A stretch of DNA of 64,000 bases from Chryseobacterium indologenes. GTDB lineage: Bacteria; Bacteroidota; Bacteroidia; Flavobacteriales; Weeksellaceae. The notes below the pieces were generated by a model, which was given only the letters and a program-made list of their open reading frames with translations, searched no databases and was not told the origin of the DNA. The translations under genes were made by a program, and so were the position numbers. The stretch spans positions 868,001 through 932,000 of the forward strand of contig NZ_CP074372.1 of assembly GCF_018362995.1 (NCBI RefSeq). The letters run 5' to 3'. Each line of letters begins with the position of its first letter. Position 1 is the first letter of the stretch. Positions 51,330-60,927 of the stretch are shown here, piece after piece.

Positions 51330-51896
51330 TTAATCTTTGAATTTCAACGCTGCCTGAAACAGGTTTTTCTTTCCTATTAAATCATATTCATCATTATATT
51401 CAGGCTGATACATCAACATATAAACGCTGCCGTTAAAATCTTTCAGGTTGATAGGCTGATCTATCATAATATCATAAAACCTTGTAATTGTACGGGTAGC
51501 TGTCCATTGCTTGGCGTTACCTTTAGGGTTTTTATCAAATCTATGATCCTTTGCATCTGTATAGTACCAGTATGAAGGCGCAGAATCCATCAGAAACATC
51601 TCTTTATCCTTATTATATAGTTCTTCCGCCATACCTGTATTCTGAAACCATGGCACTTCCGTATTCAAAACGCCTAAAGCTCCTGCATAAATGTCTTTAT
51701 TCGTAGTGGCTCCTACTAAAAATCCTTCCAGGTTGGTAGATGTAATCTCAAATTGGAAAGTAGATTTCTTCAGTTCATACACATCATTCACAGGCTGAAT
51801 CACTTTCCCATCCTGTTTAATAACGACTTTCAGCGATTGTGCGAAAGTCATAAAACTTAGTAAACAAAAAAGGAAGGTCAAACTTAATTTTTTCAT
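51330..51896 (-). CDS. Exported hypothetical protein, 188 residues
   Basis: Signal peptide 1-19 (LTFLFCLLSFMTFAQ). The mature part begins SLKVVIKQDGKVIQPVNDVYELKKSTFQFE, a small beta domain, followed by aromatic-rich stretches (NTEVPWFQNTGMAEELY, PSYWYYTDAKDHRFD) and ends GKKNLFQAALKFKD. I do not recognise the family. Presumably periplasmic. It follows the lipoprotein gene at 51980 in the same direction by 83 bases; both lie between infC and rpmI. Nothing in context fixes a role. Confidence 0.68.
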   Translation of the reverse strand: MKKLSLTFLFCLLSFMTFAQSLKVVIKQDGKVIQPVNDVYELKKSTFQFEITSTNLEGFLVGATTNKDIYAGALGVLNTEVPWFQNTGMAEELYNKDKEMFLMDSAPSYWYYTDAKDHRFDKNPKGNAKQWTATRTITRFYDIMIDQPINLKDFNGSVYMLMYQPEYNDEYDLIGKKNLFQAALKFKD

Positions 51897-51979
51897 TGTA
51901 TCTCTTTAAATATTGCAGCAAAGATATTGGACTTTATCCCCATAAACACTGGCTGATTTCAGGGGTTTTTTAATTTATC

Positions 51980-53053
51980 CTAAAACAGATCAGCCTTCAA
52001 CTGTATTTTTATATAAGCCGTTTTCTGCTTTTTACCATTAACAGAAGCAGAATTGAGCGGATAGACTTCTGCATAAAAAGTATCATGATCTGTCCAGAAT
52101 GCCTTTTTATCATCTGCTATTTTGAAGTTGGTGAAATTCACGTACAAAAGATTGTCCTGTTTTTTGGTTTGTGGAAAATATTTGTAAATCACAAAATTAC
52201 TCCCCACATCATTATTGGATGAGACAAAGGTAACCCAGCCTTTGGAAGGAAGGATTTGCGGATAGCCTTCTGTACTCAGCTCAAATATAACTGCATTTTT
52301 TAAGCTGAAAAAGGAATAATAGGAATCTACAACTTCATCAGAATTTTCTTTGAATACCTCAAGGTTTAAATAAGGTGACCTTCCTATATATTCATTGGCA
52401 AGCGGCCCGGTCTCTGTAGAAACACTTTCATGTTGTGTAATCACGTCTTCTCTGCCATTTTCTTTGTATACCCAGTTATCTGCCTGCAGTTGTATATTCG
52501 GGTTTTTGACGAGTGCTTCCCCGATTTGTTTTTTAGAATTTGCTTTAAATTCCTGTTCTGAAATCTCAGCAATAGTTCCGAATTTTTTAAAAGATTTATT
52601 CTTAAAATCACTCGCTTCCTTAAATGTGCTGCTTCTGATCTCATAAAGATCCACACCTTTTAAAGTAAGTTCATATGCCGGAGTGAATTCTGACTTCAGG
52701 ACAAACGCTTCAATACTGTTCGAAATATTGTTATTAATGCTGTAATGGATAGAATAGAAGTCCTCAAACTCTTCAAATCCGTAATAGTTATCAAGCTTAT
52801 TATATGCCATTTTCAAATGAGCGGCATCTTTATTCGGTGTTACAAAAAACTGTATAGAATCCAGCTTGGTAAATAATTGAAACGGTACTTCCTGAACGTT
52901 ATCCACACCTTTTATTTTTTTGAAATTGGATAAGGTTATTGTTTTTTGCTTAACTTCAGTTTCTGGTTTGTTTCTCTCTGATGTTTTATTCTTTTCATTA
53001 CATCCTGCAAGAACTACTATTGACGATATAAAGATTTGATTAATGATTTTCAT
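51980..53053 (-). CDS. Lipoprotein, hypothetical, 357 residues
   Basis: From ATG 53053; an upstream in-frame start adds 38 residues that spoil the signal. The lipobox IVVLAGCNEKN places Cys18 at the mature end, followed by a charged linker. The rest is a mixed alpha/beta protein with conserved-looking hydrophobic blocks (FYSIHYSINNNISNSIEAFV, FSLKNAVIFELSTEGYP, WTDHDTFYAEVYPLN). No family recognised. The downstream exported gene may be co-transcribed. A second lipoprotein gene (53212) diverges from it. Confidence 0.68.
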   Translation of the reverse strand: MKIINQIFISSIVVLAGCNEKNKTSERNKPETEVKQKTITLSNFKKIKGVDNVQEVPFQLFTKLDSIQFFVTPNKDAAHLKMAYNKLDNYYGFEEFEDFYSIHYSINNNISNSIEAFVLKSEFTPAYELTLKGVDLYEIRSSTFKEASDFKNKSFKKFGTIAEISEQEFKANSKKQIGEALVKNPNIQLQADNWVYKENGREDVITQHESVSTETGPLANEYIGRSPYLNLEVFKENSDEVVDSYYSFFSLKNAVIFELSTEGYPQILPSKGWVTFVSSNNDVGSNFVIYKYFPQTKKQDNLLYVNFTNFKIADDKKAFWTDHDTFYAEVYPLNSASVNGKKQKTAYIKIQLKADLF

Positions 53054-53211
53054 TTTTATATTTTTGGGCAAATGTATCGGTATTCGGACCAGCAGCCAAC
53101 AAAACGCCTGAATATGGGCAATAAATGGCTGAAAACAGGGATAGATGAAGTGGCAGAATTTGGACAATTTTACAAAATGATAACCTCAATATTGTAATTT
53201 ACTTTATAAAC

Positions 53212-53775
53212 ATGAAAAACTTAATAATCAGCCTTTCAGTGGTGGCTGCTTTACTGGCATCCTGTTCACCCGCTACAGACAAAAAAGTGGAAAAAAATAC
53301 TTCTCCGGAAGCCTCCAAAAAAGTTGTTACATCTAAATCAGAACCAGTGAAGATTGATCCGGCAACATTAGAAATACCAGATGTTTTTTCCACGCTAGTT
53401 CCTATTGATTTGTTGAATAGTAAAAGCACCAATGTACATGATAAATATGGTATAGAATTCTCCGGAAACTGTTATTCATGCGATCTGACAAGCCTGTCTA
53501 TAACAAAGAAGCAAATCAGATGGACGAATGTCTGTGATGAAAAAGATACTTTTGAAATTGATGATTTTTCATACTCTAATGAAGGAAACAAAACTATCTT
53601 TAAAACAGCGGAAAGAATCTATATTTTAACCCAAATAGATAAAGCACCTGTTTATGAACTCGTGATAGAAGGCAAAAAACTGGAGCTAAAAAACAAAAGA
53701 ATATCCAAATATTTTACCACCAAAAAAACTTTGCCTCTTTTCACAGAGCATGATTGCGGAGATTTTGAGGGATAG
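53212..53775 (+). CDS. Lipoprotein, hypothetical, 187 residues
   Basis: Lipoprotein signal LSVVAALLASCSPATD with Cys18, then a Lys/Ser/Glu linker to about 48. The mature domain has CYSCDLTSLSITKKQIRWTN with a CxxC pair, NVCDEKDTFEIDDFSYS and a terminal HDCGDFEG, so four cysteines are available for disulfides or metal binding. No family recognised. It converges on infC with a shared terminator. Codon use matches its neighbours. Confidence 0.68.
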   Translation: MKNLIISLSVVAALLASCSPATDKKVEKNTSPEASKKVVTSKSEPVKIDPATLEIPDVFSTLVPIDLLNSKSTNVHDKYGIEFSGNCYSCDLTSLSITKKQIRWTNVCDEKDTFEIDDFSYSNEGNKTIFKTAERIYILTQIDKAPVYELVIEGKKLELKNKRISKYFTTKKTLPLFTEHDCGDFEG

Positions 53776-53818
53776 AAGGTAGAGTAGTACGGAACAACCT
53801 CTTCTTAAAATTAAGCAT

Positions 53819-53850
53819 AAAAAAACCTCAAAGTAATTTGAGGTTTTTTT
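53819..53850. terminator. Bidirectional terminator between the lipoprotein gene and infC
   Basis: AAAAAAACCTCAAA / TTTGAGGTTTTTTT with a 4-base loop: T tract on both strands. It would end thrS-infC transcription, so rpmI-rplT cannot depend on read-through from it. Confidence 0.85.
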
Positions 53851-53870
53851 ATATTAAAATAATGACTTAA

Positions 53871-54431
53871 TTATTTTGCTGGTTTTTTAGGACTCATCAT
53901 CATAATCATCCTTTTTCCTTCAAGTTTAGGAAGCTGGTCTACTTTCCCTACGTGCTCTAGTTCCTGAGCAAGTTTTAAAAGCAAAATTTCTCCCTGGTCC
54001 TTAAAGATAATCGAACGTCCTTTAAAAAATACGTAGGTCTTTAATTTAGAACCTTCTTCAAGGAATTTTTCAGCATGCTTCTTTTTGAATTCGTAATCAT
54101 GGTCGTCAGTCTGAGGTCCGAAACGGATCTCTTTTACTACCACTTTTACTTGCTTAGCCTTAAGTTCCTTTTGTTTTTTCTTTTGCTCGTATAAGAATTT
54201 CTTGTATTCTAATACTCTTGCAATAAAAGGTTCTGCTTTATCAGAAATTACTACTAAATCCAATTCCTGATCTGCAGCAATCTGTCTTGCCTTGTCAATT
54301 GGATAAATTCCTGGCTCTACGTTATCGCCCACCAAACGAAGCTCTCTCACACGAATTTTATCGTTGATCAAGTGTAAGTCCTCCTGTACAGGACGTCTTT
54401 GTGGGCCCCTGTTGTTAAATCTTTGTGCTAT
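53871..54431 (-). CDS. infC: Translation initiation factor IF-3
   Basis: The core [20 protein letters not shown], then [38 protein letters not shown] and [26 protein letters not shown] is IF-3. No ATG or GTG exists at the front. A TTG at 54371 gives 166 residues. Upstream codons stay open and read an arginine-rich extension ([20 protein letters not shown]) typical of Bacteroidota IF-3, led by ATA at 54431 (186 residues). Many bacteria start infC with a poor codon such as AUU for autoregulation, so ATA is proposed. It follows thrS by 110 bases. Codon identity is inference; the gene is certain. Confidence 0.85.
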   Translation of the reverse strand: MAQRFNNRGPQRRPVQEDLHLINDKIRVRELRLVGDNVEPGIYPIDKARQIAADQELDLVVISDKAEPFIARVLEYKKFLYEQKKKQKELKAKQVKVVVKEIRFGPQTDDHDYEFKKKHAEKFLEEGSKLKTYVFFKGRSIIFKDQGEILLLKLAQELEHVGKVDQLPKLEGKRMIMMMSPKKPAK

Positions 54432-54541
54432 TGTATTATAATTTTATTGGTTAATTACTTAATTTAATTCATTCAAATATTTAAAAATTGAAAGATTCTG
54501 TTATTGCATTAACTTTTGAATCCTTCAATCTTTAATTAAAT

Positions 54542-56461
54542 TTATATGGCTGCTTCTTTTTTAAAGTAAGCAACGAAATCCTCCATTTTCATGACTCCAA
54601 GATCTCCTTCTCCACGTCTTCTTACAGAAATCGTGCCTTCATTTTCTTCATTTTCTCCTACAACAAGCATGAAAGGAATCTTATTCAATTCAGCATCACG
54701 GATTTTTTTACCCGTCTTCTCGTTTCTGTCATCAATCTGACCGCTAATATCGTGATTTTCCAAAAATTGTGAAACTTTTTTTGAATAATCTACATATTTT
54801 TCACTGATCGGTAGAATAATAAACTGATCCGGGCTTAGCCATAATGGGAAATCACCTGCTGTGTTTTCCAGCAAAATAGCAATGAAACGTTCCATAGAAC
54901 CAAATGGTGCTCTGTGGATCATTACCGGTCTGTGCTTTTCATTATCATTTCCGATATAGTGCAGATCAAATCTTTCAGGAAGGTTATAATCTACCTGGAT
55001 AGTTCCCAACTGCCATTTTCTTCCTAAAGCATCTTTCACCATGAAGTCAAGCTTAGGACCGTAGAATGCTGCTTCACCGTATTCCACAACTGTTTTTAAT
55101 CCTTTCTTCTGAGCTGCATTGATGATGGCACTTTCTGCTTTCTCCCAGTTTTCATCAGAACCGATATACTTCTGTTTGTTTTCAGGATCTCTCAAAGAAA
55201 CCTGAGTTACAAAATCTTCAAACCCTAAAGATTTGAAAACATAAAGTGTAAGGTCTATTACCTTTTCAAATTCTTCAGAAAGCTGATCCGGAGTACAGAA
55301 AAGGTGAGCGTCATCCTGAGTAAATCCACGAACTCTCGTTAAACCATGAAGTTCTCCACTTTGCTCATATCTGTATACCGTACCGAATTCTGCATATCTT
55401 TTTGGTAAATCCCTGTAGCTCCATTGTGAAGTTTTGTAAATTTCACAGTGGTGAGGGCAGTTCATTGGCTTCAGCAAAAATTCTTCCCCTTCATTCGGAG
55501 TTTTAATCGGCTGGAAGCTGTCTTCTCCATATTTATCCCAGTGTCCTGAAGTTACATACAGTTCTTTTGCCCCGATGTGTGGAGACATTACAAATTCGTA
55601 ACCTCCTTTTTTCTGAGCATCAGAAAGGAAATTCTCTAGCTTTCTTCTTAAAGCAGTTCCTTTTGGTAACCAAAGTGGCAACCCGGCACCTACTTTTTCA
55701 GAGAATGCAAAAATTCCAAGTTCTTTACCTAATTTTCTGTGGTCTCTTCTTTTAGCTTCTTCCAATCTTTCAAGATATTCAGTAAGATCCTTCTGTTTAG
55801 GGAAAGAAATACCATATACTCTTGTCAATTGAGGGTTCTTTTCATTACCTCTCCAATAAGCTCCGGCTGCATTTAAAATCTTAACCGCTTTTACGATTCC
55901 AGTATTTGGAATGTGACCACCACGACATAAATCTGTGAAGTTATCGTGTGTTACAAAAGTGATTTCTCCATCATTAAGATTAGAAATAAGTTCCACTTTG
56001 TACGGATTGTCTGCATAGGTTTTCAAAGCATCTTCTTTAGAAACCGGATAAAGAGAGAAGGTAGAACCTTTCTTCGCGTTTTCCAGGATCTTTTTCTCAA
56101 TCTTTTCAAAATCTTTTTCAGATAAGCTTTCATCCCCGAAATCTACGTCATAGTAGAATCCACTTTCGATAGCAGGACCAATGGTCAACTTAGCATTAGG
56201 ATAAAACTCAAGGATAGCCTGCGCCAAAAGGTGGGCAGAAGAGTGCCAGAAAGCCTTCTTTCCAAGATCATCATTCCAGGTCAAAAGCTGTACCGTAGAA
56301 TCCGTGGTTATAGGTGTGGTCGTTTCTACTTGTTTGTCATTAACAATTGCGGAAATGGTGTTTCTAGCCAATCCCTCGCTTATAGATTTTGCCACATCTA
56401 GAGGAGTCACTGCTCCCTCGAATTCTTTGACACTATTGTCTGGAAGTGTAATTTTTATCAT
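54542..56461 (-). CDS. thrS: Threonyl-tRNA synthetase
   Basis: 639 residues, full length. TGS domain (1-60, [20 protein letters not shown]), editing domain with [11 protein letters not shown] and the [12 protein letters not shown] zinc-like motif, class II catalytic core ([64 protein letters not shown]) and the anticodon-binding domain to the end. ATG 56461. A -7 box TATTTTTG lies 25 bases upstream. Followed by infC on the same strand. Confidence 0.96.
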   Translation of the reverse strand: MIKITLPDNSVKEFEGAVTPLDVAKSISEGLARNTISAIVNDKQVETTTPITTDSTVQLLTWNDDLGKKAFWHSSAHLLAQAILEFYPNAKLTIGPAIESGFYYDVDFGDESLSEKDFEKIEKKILENAKKGSTFSLYPVSKEDALKTYADNPYKVELISNLNDGEITFVTHDNFTDLCRGGHIPNTGIVKAVKILNAAGAYWRGNEKNPQLTRVYGISFPKQKDLTEYLERLEEAKRRDHRKLGKELGIFAFSEKVGAGLPLWLPKGTALRRKLENFLSDAQKKGGYEFVMSPHIGAKELYVTSGHWDKYGEDSFQPIKTPNEGEEFLLKPMNCPHHCEIYKTSQWSYRDLPKRYAEFGTVYRYEQSGELHGLTRVRGFTQDDAHLFCTPDQLSEEFEKVIDLTLYVFKSLGFEDFVTQVSLRDPENKQKYIGSDENWEKAESAIINAAQKKGLKTVVEYGEAAFYGPKLDFMVKDALGRKWQLGTIQVDYNLPERFDLHYIGNDNEKHRPVMIHRAPFGSMERFIAILLENTAGDFPLWLSPDQFIILPISEKYVDYSKKVSQFLENHDISGQIDDRNEKTGKKIRDAELNKIPFMLVVGENEENEGTISVRRRGEGDLGVMKMEDFVAYFKKEAAI

Positions 56462-56876
56462 TGTTTACTAAGAAATTTTAAGATGCAAAAATACGCATTT
56501 TTTAGATAAAATACTATATCCATATGTATTTAGAATGAGAATTAATATCGAAAATAGAAAGATTTTTAACGTTTGGGAGTTGTATACTTTATATTACAGT
56601 GTTCTCAGAAAATTATTCTGTTACTTTTATTGCCTTAATGGAGCTGGAATTCATCACTTTTCCGGCCTTTTTTTAAGTAGATTACAGAAAAAGCAATAGA
56701 TATTTTAAATCTCACAAAAAGATTAAAAAATACAAGTTTTAAAAATTAAAATTAATACCTTAATACAATGAATACAGGATATTGATACCATAATAAAAGT
56801 TTGAATAATTGAAAATATGAAATCCCTATTCAATCAGAATCCAATAAAATATTAAATTTCAAAAATTAGAATCCCT
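56462..56876. other. Divergent intergenic region, thrS and M19 dipeptidase
   Basis: 415 AT-rich bases. TATTTTTG on the minus strand (56486-56493) is the likely thrS -7 box. A CCGG/GGCC-containing T-rich patch near 56660-56680 is the only other notable run. No coding signal, RNA gene or repeat was found. Confidence 0.5.
56486..56493 (-). promoter_or_regulatory. Probable thrS -7 box
   Basis: TATTTTTG on the minus strand followed by CATC, matching TAnnTTTG, 25 bases before the thrS ATG. The leader is too short for a T-box or the long leaders known for thrS in other phyla. Confidence 0.55.
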
Positions 56877-57851
56877 ATGAGCAGGATAAACATTGATTTA
56901 CATTGTGATCTTCTATATTATCTTCTAAGATCAGATTCAGCGCTTGATGATAAAGAACTAGGTTGTTCACTGCCTTATTTACAGGATGGAAATGTAAAAC
57001 TTCAGGTGATGGCGATGTATGCGGGAACAGGAGCTAACAGCACAGCTCACGGACTGGAACAAAGCAAATTGTTTTCAAAACTGATCAAAAACGAGAATTT
57101 CTTCCTTTTTAATCATGATAATTTCAACGCTCCGGAAAATAAAAACCGGGTAGGAGTCATTGCTTCTATTGAAAATACATCCTCTTTCTGCGATGAAAAC
57201 CAAAGTCTGGAGTCCGGATTCAAAAATCTGGAGACCATTATTGAAAACACTGAAAAAGTCTTTTATATTGGGATTACCCATCACCTGGAAAACCGTTTTG
57301 GAGGCGGAAATAATGCTACAGTGGGATTAAAAGATGATGGAAAAGTGCTGATCGACTATATTTCTGACCGGAAAATCGCTATTGATTTAGCCCACACAAG
57401 TGATCAGCTTGCTTATGATATTTTCACTTATATCGATCAAAGAAATTATTCAATTCCTATTCTGGCAAGCCATTCCAACTACAGAACTGTTTACAAAAAT
57501 AATAGAAACCTTCCTGATGAACTGGCGAAAGAAGTTATTCGCAGAAAAGGATTGATTGGCCTGAATTTTATCAAAGATTATGTTGATATTGAACATCCGG
57601 AAAGACTCTATGAACATATTCAATATGGGCTGGATCTTGGTGGAGAAGACAGCATAGCCTATGGTGCAGATTATTTTTACTGGAAGGATCACCCGGACAA
57701 ATCCCGTCATCCTTTTTTCTTTCCCGAGCATTCTAACGCTGCAGTATATCCGGCAGTCAATAAAGAAATTGAGGAACGGTTTTCATCTGAGCTAGTAGAA
57801 AAGATCAGTCACAGAAATGCCTTGAATTTTATAGAAAATATGTATAAATAA
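56877..57851 (+). CDS. Membrane dipeptidase (peptidase M19 family)
   Basis: 324 residues, no signal peptide. M19 signature: NIDLHCDLLYYLL with the His-x-Asp zinc ligands, IASIENTSSFCDENQ with the bridging Glu, IGITHHLENRFGGGNNA, IDLAHTSDQLAYDIF, ILASHSNYRTVYKNNRNLPDE with a zinc His and the substrate Arg, and GADYFYWKD near the C-terminus. Renal-dipeptidase-type enzymes hydrolyse L-D and L-L dipeptides. Stands alone between divergent thrS and a repeat element. Confidence 0.88.
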   Translation: MSRINIDLHCDLLYYLLRSDSALDDKELGCSLPYLQDGNVKLQVMAMYAGTGANSTAHGLEQSKLFSKLIKNENFFLFNHDNFNAPENKNRVGVIASIENTSSFCDENQSLESGFKNLETIIENTEKVFYIGITHHLENRFGGGNNATVGLKDDGKVLIDYISDRKIAIDLAHTSDQLAYDIFTYIDQRNYSIPILASHSNYRTVYKNNRNLPDELAKEVIRRKGLIGLNFIKDYVDIEHPERLYEHIQYGLDLGGEDSIAYGADYFYWKDHPDKSRHPFFFPEHSNAAVYPAVNKEIEERFSSELVEKISHRNALNFIENMYK

Positions 57852-57880
57852 ACCTCGCGTTTTAAGTTAATTTTATTCTG

Positions 57881-57940
57881 TCGCAGATGAGCAGATCAAG
57901 CAGAACTTTTATGTTATCTGCGAAATCGGTTAATCTGCGA
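57881..57940. repeat. Interspersed palindromic element (TCGCAGAT/ATCTGCGA)
   Basis: TCGCAGAT (57881-57888) with GCAGAT and GCAGA repeats after it, mirrored by TATCTGCGA and ATCTGCGA (57933-57940). The CGCAGAT-type hairpin is, from memory, a frequent intergenic repeat in Bacteroidota. It lies in the 3' gap of the dipeptidase gene, 30 bases after its stop. Confidence 0.6.
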
Positions 57941-58041
57941 GAGATTATTTTCTATAGTAAGCAAACTTATTTTTAATGTTTAATTTTAGTTTAAGTATTA
58001 AATATTAACTCATTAAATTGTAATGTTTTAAATATTTTTAT

Positions 58042-59586
58042 TTAATGTTTTCTTTTATATCTGACTTTCTGCTTGATAATCTCGATCACATCTACATTCT
58101 GAACTTTAGATTTGATCCATCCATGAATGTCAATATAGAATAATGACCGCCTGTAATATTCATTTTTAGAATAGGCTTCCAGCTTTTTATCAAAACTTTC
58201 AAATGCTTTCTGCCTTTGATCCAATACCTGATTATTAAGATTTTTAAAAAACTGAATACTTTCAAAATGGAACTCTTCCGGCTTTTTCATTTTTTTAGCA
58301 AACTTTAAAGTAGAAGCAATAAACTCATCATAATCTTCATCATTCCCGGACTCATATTTTGCCATTAAGATCAGAATTCTGGTATGAAACAGCAAATCTT
58401 CCTGTACATTTCCTTTAGATTCTATGACCCTCATAGAATACTCAATAGATTTGTCAAACATCTTACTACCGAAGAACATGGCTGCCATTTTCAGATAGAG
58501 AATCATAAAATGGTGTTCATCTATTCTTTCTCTGAGTTTTTCCATTTTTAATTCCACTTCAGGAATAAGCTTGGTTCCTGTGAAAAATTCCCCTTTCACA
58601 AAGTGAATATTCATCAATGTATTGTAATGGGTAAGAAAAATAAGAGACTGAAGGTTTTCATTCTGCACAAAATTCTCTGCATGTACCATTTTATTAAAAT
58701 TTGCGAAATGCTCCTCCAGAATATCAATATTTCCGTACAAAAACAGGATCTTCAAGAGATAAGTATTCCCTTTGATATACCAAACCGGGTGGCTGTAGAT
58801 CATTTCAGGCTTTTTATGGAAAAGATCTACCCACTGATAAGCATATTTCAAGGTGTATTTATAGTCCTGTAAAAGCTGATTTTTCCAGACATGAGCCTTA
58901 TAGTACCATAGTTTTTCTGTGAAGTTTAGCTTCTCAGGGTTTATATTTTTAATCTGGGCATTAAAAACATCCATCACTTCCTGTCGGTCTGCATCATTTT
59001 TCACATAGCCATGAGTAAGCATTTCACTGTATAATTTCAAAGAAAGATTAGACAGTTTTGTGGTATATCGGTTCTGTTTACTGATTTCCTGCGATTGCTT
59101 GATCAGCTCTTCGGCACGGCCTTCAATACTTCGGGTAATGAATTGTGATTCAATTACTTTTTCAAGGTCAATAATTTCTGAAGCAATACTTTTTTCATCC
59201 AGTTCCAGTGCAGATTGCTTGGTTTTGTCCAGTATCTTCAGAGCCTGTTTGTAAAGACCTTTCTGATACAGAATATTAGCAAAATCCAATTGTTCACGAA
59301 GCTGAATTCTATAGTTCTGATGACTCGGGTTCATACGAAGGCTTACCAGGATCTGTTTGTAAAGATGGGCTTTAAGATTGGAAAGCTGCTGTTTGGTGGA
59401 AATTTTTTTCTCAATAATCACAGTTTCATCATATTCCTTCATTTTATCCATTTCGGAAAAGAGCAGCAAAAATTTGGCATCTACGTTAATTCCCAGACGG
59501 TTCACATATAACTTAAACTGTCGTTTTTCAGAGGTGGTCAATGACTTTACCAATACAAACAAAAAATCTTTCTGCAATTCTGCCAT
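58042..59586 (-). CDS. Helical repeat protein, hypothetical, 514 residues
   Basis: No signal peptide or membrane segment. It is almost wholly alpha-helical with TPR-like pairs (DFANILYQKGLYKQALKILD, TYLLKILFLYGNIDILEEHF, FDKSIEYSMRVIESKG). The start MAELQKDFLFVLVKSLTTSEKRQFKLYVN, and the phrase LTTSEKRQFK in particular, is a motif I associate with conserved Flavobacteriia proteins of unknown function. Basic C-terminus (VRYKRKH). Divergent from leuA across 148 bases. Role unknown; possibly a protein-interaction scaffold. Confidence 0.72.
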   Translation of the reverse strand: MAELQKDFLFVLVKSLTTSEKRQFKLYVNRLGINVDAKFLLLFSEMDKMKEYDETVIIEKKISTKQQLSNLKAHLYKQILVSLRMNPSHQNYRIQLREQLDFANILYQKGLYKQALKILDKTKQSALELDEKSIASEIIDLEKVIESQFITRSIEGRAEELIKQSQEISKQNRYTTKLSNLSLKLYSEMLTHGYVKNDADRQEVMDVFNAQIKNINPEKLNFTEKLWYYKAHVWKNQLLQDYKYTLKYAYQWVDLFHKKPEMIYSHPVWYIKGNTYLLKILFLYGNIDILEEHFANFNKMVHAENFVQNENLQSLIFLTHYNTLMNIHFVKGEFFTGTKLIPEVELKMEKLRERIDEHHFMILYLKMAAMFFGSKMFDKSIEYSMRVIESKGNVQEDLLFHTRILILMAKYESGNDEDYDEFIASTLKFAKKMKKPEEFHFESIQFFKNLNNQVLDQRQKAFESFDKKLEAYSKNEYYRRSLFYIDIHGWIKSKVQNVDVIEIIKQKVRYKRKH

Positions 59587-59698
59587 TGTAAATTTTTATA
59601 AATTAAAATACTGATTAATAAACGAATACGATTGTTTTTTCAACTGTTGAATATTGTAATTTTCAGAAAAAGTGAAAATGGAAAAATATTGCAACCCG

Positions 59699-59706
59699 TA
59701 GTTTTG
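59699..59706 (+). promoter_or_regulatory. Possible leu operon -7 box
   Basis: TAGTTTTG, matching TAnnTTTG, 28 bases before the leuA ATG. No -33 TTG at usual spacing. The leader is too short for a leucine leader peptide, in contrast to the his operon. Confidence 0.4.
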
Positions 59707-59734
59707 AACCAAAATTAAGTAAAAATCTTCACTT

Positions 59735-60898
59735 ATGAATTCCGAAAAAATTGAAATTTTTGATACAACACTAAGAGATGGGGAGCAGGTTCCGGGATGT
59801 AAACTGAATACGGAACAAAAACTGATTATTGCAGAAAGGCTTGATGAGCTGGGGATTGATATCATTGAAGCGGGATTCCCGATTTCCAGTCCGGGAGATT
59901 TTGAATCTGTTTCAGAAATTTCAAAACTGGTAAGAAAAGCTAAAGTATGCGGGCTGACAAGAGCTAATAAAAAAGATATTGATGTAGCCGCAGAAGCACT
60001 GAAGTTTGCAAAGAGACCAAGAATACACACCGGAATCGGAACTTCTGATTCTCACATTAAATATAAATTCAACTCAACAAGAGAAGATATTATTGAAAGA
60101 GCAGCCGAAGCAGTAAAATATGCTAAAACTTATGTAGAAGATGTAGAATTTTATGCTGAAGATGCCGGACGAACGGATAATGAATATCTGGCAAGAGTCT
60201 GTGAGGCTGTTATCAAAGCCGGAGCAACTGTTCTTAATATTCCTGATACCACAGGCTATTGTCTGCCGGAAGAGTATGGCCAGAAAATAAAGTATCTGAG
60301 AGAAAACGTAAAAGGTATTGAGAAAGCGGTGCTGTCATGTCATTGCCATAATGATCTGGGGCTGGCTACAGCCAATTCTATTGCCGGAGCTATCAATGGA
60401 GCACGCCAGATTGAATGTACCATCAACGGATTGGGAGAAAGAGCTGGTAATACGGCTTTGGAGGAAGTTGTCATGATTTTAAAACAGCATAAAGATTTGA
60501 ATCTGCATACGGATGTCAATTCAAGAATGCTGAATGAAATGAGTGCGATGGTATCTGATCTGATGGGAATGTCTGTACAGCCCAATAAAGCTATTGTAGG
60601 AGCCAACGCTTTTGCTCACAGCTCAGGAATTCATCAGGATGGAGTGATCAAAAACAGAGAAACCTATGAAATCATAGATCCTGCAGAAGTAGGGGTGAAT
60701 GCTTCTTCCATTATTCTTACTGCCAGAAGCGGACGTTCAGCACTAGCTTACCGTTTCAAACATATTGGCTATGAGGTTACCAAAAATGAACTTGATTATT
60801 TATATCAGGAATTTTTGAAAATCGCTGATCTTAAAAAGGAAATAGGAAACGATGATCTGAGTATGATGATGGATTCTTTCAACAGAAAAATAGGATAG
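59735..60898 (+). CDS. leuA: 2-isopropylmalate synthase, short form without regulatory domain
   Basis: 387 residues. HMGL-like TIM barrel with [74 protein letters not shown] with the metal histidines and [20 protein letters not shown], then a subdomain with [15 protein letters not shown]. It stops after about 35 further residues (the full-length regulatory LeuA_dimer domain, adding roughly 120 residues, is absent). Short LeuA is known in Bacteroidota and is not obviously broken: the stop is followed directly by leuC. It makes 2-isopropylmalate from acetyl-CoA and 2-oxoisovalerate. Confidence 0.9.
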   Translation: MNSEKIEIFDTTLRDGEQVPGCKLNTEQKLIIAERLDELGIDIIEAGFPISSPGDFESVSEISKLVRKAKVCGLTRANKKDIDVAAEALKFAKRPRIHTGIGTSDSHIKYKFNSTREDIIERAAEAVKYAKTYVEDVEFYAEDAGRTDNEYLARVCEAVIKAGATVLNIPDTTGYCLPEEYGQKIKYLRENVKGIEKAVLSCHCHNDLGLATANSIAGAINGARQIECTINGLGERAGNTALEEVVMILKQHKDLNLHTDVNSRMLNEMSAMVSDLMGMSVQPNKAIVGANAFAHSSGIHQDGVIKNRETYEIIDPAEVGVNASSIILTARSGRSALAYRFKHIGYEVTKNELDYLYQEFLKIADLKKEIGNDDLSMMMDSFNRKIG

Positions 60899-60927
60899 GT
60901 TTGATTTTAAATCAACATAAAAGTAAA

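Noticed and set aside
59587..59734. Leucine leader peptide attenuator before leuA
   Set aside because: No Leu-rich short ORF or terminator hairpin between the possible -7 box and the leuA ATG.
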